This document shows, piece by piece, positions 17,370 through 25,621 of a stretch of 64,000 nt of DNA. The translations under genes and the position numbers were made by a program. The notes below the pieces were generated by a model. That model saw nothing but the letters and a program-made list of their open reading frames with translations, was not told the DNA's origin and made no database searches. Positions within the stretch are counted from its first letter, which is position 1, and each line of letters begins with the position of its first letter. The stretch spans positions 3,865,001-3,929,000 of the forward strand of contig NZ_CCXR01000001.1 of assembly GCF_000821085.1 (NCBI RefSeq), written 5' to 3'. This DNA comes from Bacillus sp. B-jedd (GTDB lineage Bacteria; Bacillota; Bacilli; Bacillales; Cytobacillaceae).

Positions 17370-18338
17370 GTGAAAAGAAAAACAGTCTATAAATGGATGG
17401 GCGTTATAGTAGGTTTGTCTATTGTGCTATATGCAGCAATATATTTTCTAAACCTGGGCGATGAGGCAAATAAAATGGCAAATTCCGTTAAAAACGGTCC
17501 TCCAAGCTTCAGTTATTTTGTACAGGGCGATTTCAAGACCCCTTTGGATAAACCAATGGACGTAACAAAAGTCGGAGAGTTTATTTATGTAACTGATACA
17601 AATAACAAACAAGTTCAGGCTTTTGATGGATCAGGAACCCCTATCTTTAAATTCGGAAAGGAAGGAGAAGGGAAAGGGGAATTTAAATTCCCGTATGGAA
17701 TTGCTGGGGATAAAGATGGAAATATATATGTAGCTGATTTATTTAATGGTAAAATTTCCATTTTTGATAATAAAGGCAAATTCCTGCGTTACTTTGAAGA
17801 GAAGGACAGTTCCACATCATCAATCAAAAGTCCTGCTGGACTAAGAATTTTTGGAAATAAATTATACATTACGGATATAGAAAACAAAAAAGTTTTGGTT
17901 TTTGACCTTGATGGCAAAAAGATTCTTGAAATAACGACCGCTACAAGCAAAGAGGATTTATTAAACGCCCCAAATGCTGTAACAATTGATAACCAAAATA
18001 ATATTTATGTCGCAGATTCAGGTAATCAGAGAGTCGTAGTTTACGATAAAAATGGAAATTACAAGCTTTCTATTAATGGAAGTAAAGATGGTAAAGGAGA
18101 CCCCAAGTTTGTTAATCCAAGAGGTTTAGCTGTGGGATCGGATGGTATCCTTTATTTGATAGACAACATGACCCACTTCGTATACGGATACGATAGTAAA
18201 GGTGAACAAGTCTACCAATTTGGCGGGCTGGGATCCGAAAATAACCAATTTTTCCTCCCTAACGGACTATTCATTGACGAAAAAAGCCAAATTTACATCA
18301 CCGACACCTTTAACCAAAGGATAGCAGTTTACTTTTAA
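17370..18338 (+). CDS. Membrane-anchored NHL-repeat beta-propeller protein
   Basis: 322 residues from a GTG that lies 9 bases after AAAAGGAG; the TTG at 17361 is too close. A basic start and a membrane helix (about residues 8-26) anchor an extracellular domain made of about six NHL/six-bladed beta-propeller repeats (recurring PxGIAxDKDGNIYVADxxNxKI-type strings, e.g. NIYVADLFNGKIS, NIYVADSGNQRVV, QIYITDTFNQRIAVYF). NHL propellers bind proteins, RNA or cell-surface ligands; none shown here is catalytic for certain. It follows the TPR gene by 27 bp and precedes the secreted hexahaem gene, an arrangement that suggests a surface assembly or docking role. No haem site. Confidence 0.82.
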   Translation: MKRKTVYKWMGVIVGLSIVLYAAIYFLNLGDEANKMANSVKNGPPSFSYFVQGDFKTPLDKPMDVTKVGEFIYVTDTNNKQVQAFDGSGTPIFKFGKEGEGKGEFKFPYGIAGDKDGNIYVADLFNGKISIFDNKGKFLRYFEEKDSSTSSIKSPAGLRIFGNKLYITDIENKKVLVFDLDGKKILEITTATSKEDLLNAPNAVTIDNQNNIYVADSGNQRVVVYDKNGNYKLSINGSKDGKGDPKFVNPRGLAVGSDGILYLIDNMTHFVYGYDSKGEQVYQFGGLGSENNQFFLPNGLFIDEKSQIYITDTFNQRIAVYF

Positions 18339-18432
18339 AAAACACAAGTCCACTTAAGGAGGTGATGAAAGTTTCACATAAAGGTTTTTAGTAACTGATT
18401 TTAAAAAGAGAAAACAGGGAGGTTTTTTTGAG

Positions 18433-20175
18433 ATGAGTAAGGCAAAATTTAGTTTCTCGATGCTTTTTGCTCTTCTGCTAGTGGGAATGCTGGCCACTGG
18501 TGCTTTCGCGAAGAGCCCTTTTGGCTTTGAAGCAGTCCAGAATGGAAGTGTTTTTGATGTTGCATTTAATGGTTTAACTACTGATACAGCAGGAACAGAA
18601 TTTACTGTAACATTAAGAGATGCAGCAAATGCAGTTGTTGAAACCAAAGATATTGCTACTGACATTGCCAAGAAGGGCTCTTATACAACACCTACATTGA
18701 CAGAAGGAGCAAGATACACAGTTGAACTCGCTTATAAATCAGCCCCAACTGTCATAGTAGCCAGTACATCGGTTCTTGTTGGTAACTATAGTAATGCTAT
18801 CATTGACACAAGCAGTGTTGACCATAGTACGAACCTGATGAATGCCAACGAAACTGGCTTTGAAGGCCTAAGCAAAAAAAGATCTGGTCAAAAAATGCAC
18901 GGATCTTACCAGAACAACACCAACTCCTGTGCAAGTTGTCACCAGACACATACAGGCGAAGACCATTACCTGTTGTTCAGGGACGGCACATACAGCACTT
19001 GTGCTGCATGCCATGATGGTACAATGGGAGCAAAATCTGTATTTGGTGCCCCAACTAATGCAGGTACATTTGGCGGATCTCATGCAAACAACATGTCTGT
19101 CCACTTATCCGATGGTTCGGTAGATATCAAAGCAGCACCAGGCGGGAACCATGCTGATACCGGCAAATGGGCAGAAGAGTTCACTTGCGCAAGCTGCCAT
19201 AATCCACACGGATCCGACAGCGCTCGCTTGTTAAAGTCTGACCCTGCAGGCTGGATTAAAACTGAAAATGACACCACTAGCGGTAAAACAAATGGTGGAA
19301 TGAAATTTAGTAACAGAACTGTTTATGCAAAAGCATCTATTCCGGCAACTAATGTCGGAGATTATATCCTTGTAAAGGAAACTGGAGTAACTCAAGCAAC
19401 TATTGATGGAAACGTCTTCTATAAAAGAGCTGCTGTTCCGGAAGGTTCTGACATAGTTTCTACCTACAAATGGGATTATAAAGCTAAGAAGTACATTGCC
19501 GACTCCTCGCTCTGGATTCGTTCTGACGGTGGCCGTCCAGCTGTTGAAACACAACTTAAAGCCGGTGCCGATGTGAAAAAACCAACTGCAGATTTTGTCT
19601 TTGTTTGGAAAGATGGTTTCGCATACAGCAAAAACAGTGATACGACTGCTGCAAGCATTGACGGTGCAACATTCCTCATTGGGTCAGCTATCGATAAAGT
19701 AACAAACAACTATGACTTCTTTGATAGCGCTGCTCCAACATATGTAAAAGACAGTGGCGTTCAAATGAGCAAATTCTGTGCGTCCTGCCACACTGACTAT
19801 CTTTCTGCAACTTATGCAAACGAAACTGGAGTCTACACAACTGCACACCGTCACCAAACTGATACCGACAGACTTACTTGTGTACGCTGCCACTTTGCAC
19901 ACGGTACAGATGCAACAATTATGAAAGATTCCTTGGATCGAGGCCTACCTGAGTTGACAGCCGTTGGAGCACCATTTGATCCAGCAAAATATGCCGGTGA
20001 TGCAAACGCCGCTAAAGTTGCTGCAACAGATTACCTGAAAGATCCAAACCCATCTTCAGCACTTAAGCGTTACACTGGAATGGCTGTATGTTTTGGATGT
20101 CATGATGGTTCAATCGCTAGCGATGAAACTACATGGAGCAATTACAGCCCGCTTCAACCAGGTGTAAAGCAGTAA
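18433..20175 (+). CDS. Secreted hexahaem cytochrome with doubled CXXCH motifs
   Basis: 580 residues, ATG with GGGAGG upstream. A Sec signal peptide ends at about residue 26 (ATGAFA-KS). Residues 27-125 look like an Ig-like beta domain. Six CXXCH sites follow: CASCH and CAACH (spaced as in the doubled-CXXCH family), CASCHNPHG, then, after a 190-residue haem-free beta-rich insert, CASCH, CVRCHFAHG and CFGCH. No LPXTG, SLH or C-terminal membrane helix is visible, so it should be released or held by partners. Rich in Ala/Thr/Gly/Asp, unlike the lysine-rich anchored cytochromes. Candidate extracellular terminal electron carrier; it is preceded by the NHL gene and followed by two hairpins. Confidence 0.85.
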   Translation: MSKAKFSFSMLFALLLVGMLATGAFAKSPFGFEAVQNGSVFDVAFNGLTTDTAGTEFTVTLRDAANAVVETKDIATDIAKKGSYTTPTLTEGARYTVELAYKSAPTVIVASTSVLVGNYSNAIIDTSSVDHSTNLMNANETGFEGLSKKRSGQKMHGSYQNNTNSCASCHQTHTGEDHYLLFRDGTYSTCAACHDGTMGAKSVFGAPTNAGTFGGSHANNMSVHLSDGSVDIKAAPGGNHADTGKWAEEFTCASCHNPHGSDSARLLKSDPAGWIKTENDTTSGKTNGGMKFSNRTVYAKASIPATNVGDYILVKETGVTQATIDGNVFYKRAAVPEGSDIVSTYKWDYKAKKYIADSSLWIRSDGGRPAVETQLKAGADVKKPTADFVFVWKDGFAYSKNSDTTAASIDGATFLIGSAIDKVTNNYDFFDSAAPTYVKDSGVQMSKFCASCHTDYLSATYANETGVYTTAHRHQTDTDRLTCVRCHFAHGTDATIMKDSLDRGLPELTAVGAPFDPAKYAGDANAAKVAATDYLKDPNPSSALKRYTGMAVCFGCHDGSIASDETTWSNYSPLQPGVKQ

Positions 20176-20183
20176 AATAAACT

Positions 20184-20257
20184 AACAAATAGCCCCACTA
20201 TTTGTTAAGTCTCAAAATTGGAGGGTGACAATAGAAATGTTGTCACCCTCTCCATTT
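20184..20257 (+). terminator. Double hairpin after hexahaem cytochrome
   Basis: First stem AACAAATAG / CTATTTGTT (20184-20192 and 20198-20206). Second, stronger stem GAGGGTGACAA / TTGTCACCCTC (20221-20231 and 20240-20250) followed by TCCATTTTCCTC. The second is the likely terminator; the T-tract is imperfect. Confidence 0.65.
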
Positions 20258-20317
20258 TCCTCTTGTAATTTGTTCAATAAATCGTTCCAATTCCACCCTA
20301 ATCTCATGAATTAAAGT

Positions 20318-20326
20318 TGATATAAT
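20318..20326 (+). promoter_or_regulatory. Extended -10 promoter candidate for octahaem gene
   Basis: TGA-TATAAT, a perfect extended -10, about 77 bases upstream of the ATG at 20403. A separate promoter would agree with the terminator-like hairpins after the previous gene. Confidence 0.5.
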
Positions 20327-20402
20327 ATACATATAATCCCTATACATAAACGATAAACTATAAATTCCAAATAAATCTTAAGTGAAAAAGAGTTGAAGAG
20401 CG

Positions 20403-22427
20403 ATGAAAAACAACAAGAAAATCACTAAAAATTGCATACTTCTTTTGTCAGCCTTCATTTTATCTCTTAATTTCGAGCTATGGTTTCCTACGTTGAAGGC
20501 ATTTTCAGCTCTTGAAGATCCTACTACCTTCCCTGCGGAGAATCCTTTTCCAGAAAACAATGCTGCTGAAAATGATTTATCCATAGTGCAGGAAAACTTA
20601 CCTCAGACCGAGCTAAATCCATCCATAACGTTTGCTGAACCGACCGAGGGCTCAGTTGTTACTACTCCTTTCACTCTTAGCGGAAGTTTTACGAATGGAA
20701 CTACTGATATAAACCAACTTTCATTTACGGCATACAACTCTACGAATAAGGATATTCCTTTTCCCGGAATAAAGTTACTGGGTGAATGGGATATTAATCT
20801 AAACGAAAAAAAATGGCGGTTTACTCCAAACTTATCAAATGGCATATACACCTTTACGGTTGAAATTAAAGGCATTGATTCAAATAATAATGCTCTACTC
20901 GATCAAAAAACGATAAATGTTACATTAGATATTAAAAGGCCTTATATAGCAAAAACCAGTTTATTGGTCCCCTCTTTACCCGGAAAGGAACCAGATAAAG
21001 AGTTAACATCCGGAAATGTCGAAGACCAGACAGGGATAGACATAAAGACAGCCATTAAATTCAAAATTTTTTCCAACAATTCAATGGAAATAATAAAGGG
21101 TAAAATTGAAGCAACGGAAAAACCATTCATTCCTATTATTCTTTTACAAAATCCAACGAGTGAATTAGAACAGCCTGTTAATAAAACAGGAACTACCACC
21201 GTTACATCTTATAGCCAGATAGACGGAAAATATGTCATGGAAATCAAATTAGAGCCATCTACCCTGCTATTTAATACCACCTACCTGGCTTATTTGGATC
21301 CTAATCTAACTGATGATAGCGGAAATAAAGTATTCGCAAAGTTTTTTAAATTCACTACAAAAAGTGAATATGAAAAAAAAGACATACCACATGGCCATTA
21401 CACAGCAAACACAAATATGTGTGCCGCCTGCCATAGTACTCATACTACGTCGAGCCTTTCTACAACAGGGGTTTCTTACCAAAGCACCTTTTCAAAAGAG
21501 TTAGAAAGAGACGGATCCCAAAACTACTGTATGGCATGCCATGATGGAACGATGAATGCCCCAGTAATTGATAAAATCCAAAGCAGCTATCAGCATAATA
21601 ATCCAGTCAACAGAGATAAAACTGCTACGAATTCACTTAAACACACTGATTCTTGTACCAGTTGCCATAACCCGCATGCTGAAAGGACAAATGAAAATCC
21701 AAATTTACTTAAAAGCAATCTTGTCTATGAGCATAAGGCAACCACTAAAGTAGGGCCTAAAAAAGTAAATAGTTTGGATAATCCTTGCATCAATTGTCAT
21801 GAAGATGGAAAAATTTACGATACCGATAATGACGGTAAGGCTGATTTGCTTGCAAGCGTACTTTCCTATCGAAAAGGCTTAACTTCAGAAGGCAAATTGA
21901 CAGATTATGCTCTATGTCTCCGTTGCCACAACAGGGAAAGAGTAGAGGCCAATAAAGTTTCTACCGATATTGAGCAGTATTATAATATGCAAGATTCGAA
22001 ACACAACTTTACTATTCCAACCGGAACACTACAGGAAGATGGCAGTAAGCTATCTGGACCTTTTCCCTGCGCTGAATGCCATGAGACACATGGTTCTAGA
22101 AATATTAAAATGTTACGTTCTCAGCTAGGAAACAGCATTGTTGAAGATTCAAATACATTTACTTCTTCAGGCAAAACGTGGACCCCAAAAGATGAAAGAG
22201 CATTTTGTATTAAGTGTCATAATGGAAAAACAGAGATATACGGAAAAATAGGTAATCCAATATTTGATGAACAAGGTTTGCCTTTAAATCCAAATAACAA
22301 TGGACATAATAAATCTAATGAAAATGTAGCTTGTGCAACCTGTCATGCTACTCAAGGAAAGCCACTGGAAGAAGCAATGCTAGAAGCAGCACACGCACCT
22401 AAACCAGGAAAAGTACCTACAAAATAA
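20403..22427 (+). CDS. Secreted octahaem cytochrome with Ig-like domains
   Basis: 674 residues with a long signal sequence (about 1-36, KNCILLLSAFILSLNF...LKAFSA). Two beta-sandwich regions follow: about 75-180 (Ig-like, SGSFTNGTTDINQLSF) and about 185-325 resembling an SbsA/Big_5-type Ig domain. Eight CXXCH sites lie in the second half: CAACHSTHT, CMACHDGT, CTSCHNPHA, CINCH, CLRCH, CAECHETHG, CIKCHNG and CATCH, several in the doubled-CXXCH pattern. DTDNDGKADL between haems 4 and 5 is a typical calcium-binding loop. No wall anchor is visible. Strongly AT-rich. It shares the CxxCH-xTH and CHDGT contexts with the hexahaem protein, so the two probably have related haem domains and may contact each other outside the cell. 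Confidence 0.85.
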   Translation: MKNNKKITKNCILLLSAFILSLNFELWFPTLKAFSALEDPTTFPAENPFPENNAAENDLSIVQENLPQTELNPSITFAEPTEGSVVTTPFTLSGSFTNGTTDINQLSFTAYNSTNKDIPFPGIKLLGEWDINLNEKKWRFTPNLSNGIYTFTVEIKGIDSNNNALLDQKTINVTLDIKRPYIAKTSLLVPSLPGKEPDKELTSGNVEDQTGIDIKTAIKFKIFSNNSMEIIKGKIEATEKPFIPIILLQNPTSELEQPVNKTGTTTVTSYSQIDGKYVMEIKLEPSTLLFNTTYLAYLDPNLTDDSGNKVFAKFFKFTTKSEYEKKDIPHGHYTANTNMCAACHSTHTTSSLSTTGVSYQSTFSKELERDGSQNYCMACHDGTMNAPVIDKIQSSYQHNNPVNRDKTATNSLKHTDSCTSCHNPHAERTNENPNLLKSNLVYEHKATTKVGPKKVNSLDNPCINCHEDGKIYDTDNDGKADLLASVLSYRKGLTSEGKLTDYALCLRCHNRERVEANKVSTDIEQYYNMQDSKHNFTIPTGTLQEDGSKLSGPFPCAECHETHGSRNIKMLRSQLGNSIVEDSNTFTSSGKTWTPKDERAFCIKCHNGKTEIYGKIGNPIFDEQGLPLNPNNNGHNKSNENVACATCHATQGKPLEEAMLEAAHAPKPGKVPTK

Positions 22428-23164
22428 ACAAGCGAATCGAGTGAAGGTTGAATAACCACCCTTCGCTAGATTCGCTTTTTTCCTTACAGTAATTAGACAT
22501 TGCCAAGCTTTAATTTTATGTTTCCCGGGAAATATTTGTGGAAGATTGTCGGAATTCCCTTTTTCACGCCAGCAATCATGATAGAATGAATCCCAAAGAT
22601 TTGCTATTAAGGAGAAAAGCCTCCCAGCATCGACCTTAAACTTCTTAAAACGACTCGATTTTACCGTTCCCGTATCTTTAGCAGCATCCTTCTGGATGTA
22701 CTTCCCCTCTTCCAATAAGAAGACCTGAATGTGGTTAATGATCGGGTTGACGATCCAATACTCATTCACACCGAATTTCTCATATAGGTTCAATTTATAG
22801 ACAAGGTCGTGGGACTGGTTAGAAGGGCTGATGATTTCAATTATCAGATTCGGAACACCAACATACTTTGTTTCGGTGAACCCGTTTTTATCGCAAATGA
22901 CTGAAAGATCAGGAATGACAATATGTGTTTCATTTCTATCTTCATTGTTAAGTTCAATATCAGTCGGAGCAGCAAATACTTCGCATTCACTTCCTTCTAG
23001 CACTCCGGCTAATTGGACATAAAGCTTCCCCGATATTCTTTGATGCTTGACGGCGATGGTGACATAAAAACTGTTCCATCAATATATTCCATAACTTGTG
23101 TACTTTTTTCACGTAAAGAAAAAAATTCCTTAAGGGAAATTTCTTTTCTAATTGGCAATTTCAT
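22380..23164 (-). pseudogene. Uma2-family (DUF820) endonuclease-like gene, frameshifted
   Basis: The N-terminus (MKLPIRKEISLKEFFSLRE...) starts at the ATG at 23162-23164 and runs to MSPSPS; the expected continuation KHQRISGKLYVQLAGVLEGSE is in another frame. Loss of one A in the word TCAAAGCAT, near 23047, explains the break. The second part keeps the Uma2 core: PTDIEL, VIPDLSVIC, VPNLIIEIISPSN, KLNLYEKFGVNEYWIV, with the PD-(D/E)XK-like residues in place. The frame then continues past the usual family end into non-homologous sequence and overlaps the terminator and the last 48 bases of the octahaem gene, so the 3' end is probably damaged too. Uma2 proteins are common in large paralogous sets, with unclear function. 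A sequencing error is the alternative explanation. Confidence 0.7.
22431..22482 (+). terminator. Terminator after octahaem cytochrome
   Basis: A 17-bp stem, AGCGAATC-GAG-TGAAGG pairing with CCTTCGCTAGATTCGCT with one mismatch and one G-U pair, followed by TTTTTTCC. Confidence 0.85.
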
Positions 23165-23362
23165 GGTTATTGCCCCCTAGCATACAGTTTGGTTACATAT
23201 AGTATAAACCAAAACAGTGCGTTACCGCACGGATCAATTGAACATGTTTTTTGGTCAGATGCCCATGCCCAACATGCTCTCCCATCCCCCACCTGCCCTC
23301 CAAAAAAACCGACACCGGTAACCTCTTCCCTAACTGCAATCTCCTCCCAAATCTCACTCCAA

Positions 23363-23396
23363 AAAACCGAAAGGCCACCCTTTCGGTTTTTGTTAT
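23363..23396. terminator. Terminator after chromate transporter pair
   Basis: Perfect 12-bp stem AAAACCGAAAGG / CCTTTCGGTTTT with a 4-base loop CCAC (23363-23390). T-runs occur on both sides, so it is symmetric; it overlaps the end of the minus-strand chrA gene. Confidence 0.8.
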
Positions 23397-23923
23397 CCGA
23401 GGAATATCGCTCCGTATATAAGGCTGCCTCCGATGACGTAAGCCGGATGGACGTTCATTTTTTCCATAAGGAGGAGGCTTGCGGCAGCGAGAATGACCGT
23501 GTGCAATAGGCCGGCTCCCTGGTATGACTCCGTGAAAAATTCGAAGGCCATGACACCGAGAAGGGCGGCGATGACGGGCCGGACGATGGCGGTCATCCTT
23601 TTAACCTTTGGCGATTCCCTATGTCTCATGATAAGGCCGACCAGCCCTATCATGAGTGCGAGTGACGGAGCGACGCTTGCGAAAACGCCGACTGCCGCGC
23701 CTAATGTTCCGGCGATTTCATAGCCAATGTAGCCAGCCATTTTCGTTGCGATCGGGCCGGGTAGCGCGTTTCCCATGGCGAGGACTTCGGAAAACTCGCT
23801 GTTCGTCATCCAGCCGTAATGGTCGACGACTTCGGCCTGAATGAGCGGAATCGATGAAGGCCCGCCGCCGTAGCCAAGGATGCCGGGGAGGAAAAAGGCC
23901 CAGAAAATCTGTAAGTAAATCAT
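23393..23923 (-). CDS. Chromate transporter subunit (short-chain ChrA), second gene
   Basis: 176-residue membrane protein of the CHR family with the signature LGYGGGPSSIPLIQ (about 17-30) and NALPGPIATKMAGYIGYE (about 52-69), and about five or six membrane segments. Short-chain CHR proteins work as pairs that are each half of the long ChrA chromate/sulfate transporter. It overlaps the first half-gene by 4 bases (ATGA), which indicates coupled translation. Homologous B. subtilis genes are ywrA and ywrB; substrate here is inferred from the family only. Confidence 0.88.
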   Translation of the reverse strand: MIYLQIFWAFFLPGILGYGGGPSSIPLIQAEVVDHYGWMTNSEFSEVLAMGNALPGPIATKMAGYIGYEIAGTLGAAVGVFASVAPSLALMIGLVGLIMRHRESPKVKRMTAIVRPVIAALLGVMAFEFFTESYQGAGLLHTVILAAASLLLMEKMNVHPAYVIGGSLIYGAIFLG

Positions 23924-24486
23924 GCAGTGCCTCCCTCCTTTCGATCCTTTTTCAAAAGGGCCCCAAGGAGGAGTGCGAAAATGATAATGGCCGGATGGAC
24001 TCCGAGCGCTTCAAGAAGGATAAAGCTGCCGATTAGAATGATGATCGTCCAGACTTTTCCGAGACTCGAATCCATGGATTTTCTAAAGAACTCCCACGTC
24101 ATTGTCAGAAGCATGACCGCAACTACCGGTACGACCGCGCTAGCAGCTCCACGCACCCATGGTTTGTCCTTGAATGCATTCAGGCTGGTGAGGAGCAGAA
24201 TCATCAGGAAAATTGTCGGTAGCACCGAAGCGGCGATCGCGTTCAGCATCCCGGTCAACCCGCCGACCCTGTAGCCGATATAGCCGGCGAGCTTTGTCGC
24301 AATCGGCCCCGGAAGCGCGTTTGCAAGCGCGAGGATATCGCCGAATTCTTCGCTGTCCATCCATTTGTATCGTGAAACGACTTCTTTTTGGACGAGGGGA
24401 ATCGCTGAAGGACCCCCACCGTACCCAAGCATGCCGACCCGAAAAAAGGCCAGGAATATATCTTTTTGTTTCATCTTAATACTCAT
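23920..24486 (-). CDS. Chromate transporter subunit (short-chain ChrA), first gene
   Basis: 188 residues starting MSIKMKQKDIF; the inner ATG (MKQKD) is an alternative start because neither has a clear ribosome binding site. Contains LGYGGGPSAIPLVQKEVV and NALPGPIATKLAGYIGYRVGG, the paired CHR signatures, and about six membrane segments. Together with the overlapping downstream half-gene it would form one heterodimeric anion (chromate or sulfate) transporter of the inner membrane. It lies 49 bp downstream of the DUF1028 gene on the same strand. Confidence 0.88.
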   Translation of the reverse strand: MSIKMKQKDIFLAFFRVGMLGYGGGPSAIPLVQKEVVSRYKWMDSEEFGDILALANALPGPIATKLAGYIGYRVGGLTGMLNAIAASVLPTIFLMILLLTSLNAFKDKPWVRGAASAVVPVVAVMLLTMTWEFFRKSMDSSLGKVWTIIILIGSFILLEALGVHPAIIIFALLLGALLKKDRKEGGTA

Positions 24487-24534
24487 CTCGTTTCTGCTGT
24501 TGGCACTTGTTGTGACTTCACATGTCAGGTGTTT

Positions 24535-25398
24535 CTATCTTGCTTCATTCCTAGGCTGCTGGGTCTTCATGTAATCGAGGACATCGAGGTCGACGAATCC
24601 TTTCTCCTGCTCGCGCATTTCAAAGTTTTCGGTGTGCAGGTAGGCTGTGAGGGCCTTTAAGGTCTCTTCCTTTCCTGCAAAATTGGCCTTGAAATAGCCG
24701 AGGCGACCGAGATGCTCGACGAGTTCCGTCTCCACTTTGCCTGCTACCGGCACAACCCTTTCCTGCTTTGACGGCGCGAAATAAAGCTGCTGAAGCTCGT
24801 AGATACGAATCAGTTCCTTGATAGGCTGTGGATGATCATCGACCCGCAGATCAATATAGCGGTCATTGAAGTTTCCGTAGCCTCCGCGTTCCTTAACAAC
24901 ATAAATGGCCGCAGATTGCTGTCCGCGCGAATCCCCACCCGCTTCCTGTCCCGCATCAAGCGCGGCCAACAGGCGTTCCGCGAGTTTTCCTTTGGCAGCT
25001 GTAAAGGTCTCTGCCATCGCCTTGACAGTGTTCTCATCGACGAGAATATTCCCCTGGGCGGCAAAATAAGGACCAGTCAAACCGCCTGCCCAGCTATAGC
25101 ACTGTGAACCGGTGAAGGTGGCTGCGTTTCCTTGGGCATCAATCAGGCCGACCTGGCGCATTTCCCGTTCCCTATCCTCTTCAAGGATGATTTTGAGCGT
25201 TTCCTCTGCCGTTTTTCCGGCTGCCATTAGTTCAAGCGCTTTCGGGCCATAGGTTGTATTGGCATAAGACTGCGTCGCCACGGCTCCCACTCCAGCTTTT
25301 GCCCATGGTACAACTGCGCCGACTCCGAGAAACTTCGATTCAACCGCGATTCCCCACTCTTTTTCGACAGGATCAAATCCGACAATGGAAAATGTCAT
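24535..25398 (-). CDS. DUF1028 domain protein with C-terminal peptidoglycan-binding-like part
   Basis: 287 residues. The first ~215 belong to DUF1028 (MTFSIVGFDPVEKEWGIAVE, GAVATQSYANTTYGP, then GLIDAQGNAATFTG and YGNFNDRYIDLRVDDHPQP), a family with an Ntn-hydrolase-like look but no established reaction. The last ~70 residues (LVEHLGRLGYFKANFAGKEETLKALTAYLHTENFEMR) resemble the PG_binding_1-type helical domain fused to this family in other bacteria. It lacks a signal peptide. It heads a minus-strand group with the chrA pair, and is divergent from the kinase gene. Confidence 0.85.
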   Translation of the reverse strand: MTFSIVGFDPVEKEWGIAVESKFLGVGAVVPWAKAGVGAVATQSYANTTYGPKALELMAAGKTAEETLKIILEEDREREMRQVGLIDAQGNAATFTGSQCYSWAGGLTGPYFAAQGNILVDENTVKAMAETFTAAKGKLAERLLAALDAGQEAGGDSRGQQSAAIYVVKERGGYGNFNDRYIDLRVDDHPQPIKELIRIYELQQLYFAPSKQERVVPVAGKVETELVEHLGRLGYFKANFAGKEETLKALTAYLHTENFEMREQEKGFVDLDVLDYMKTQQPRNEAR

Positions 25399-25621
25399 GT
25401 TTATCGTTCCCCTTTTATATGTAGTTGTATATCCCTTACCCTTAATTTCGTGATTGAAAAGGAAAATCCTTTCCTAAACGAGGGACGCGGATCAAAAACT
25501 CATTTCAAGTCATTGGGTGCGCAAATTTACTGCTCGTGCGGCTCATTCTGTTATACTTTTAGACAATCAACGGTTTGGGCAAAAAATAGCCCCTATCACG
25601 GTGAAGCGGGGAGGTTTACCG

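Noticed and set aside
10556..22427. NrfHA-type nitrite reductase operon
   Set aside because: No CXXCK or NrfA-like pentahaem catalytic subunit is visible; haem numbers and lengths do not fit.
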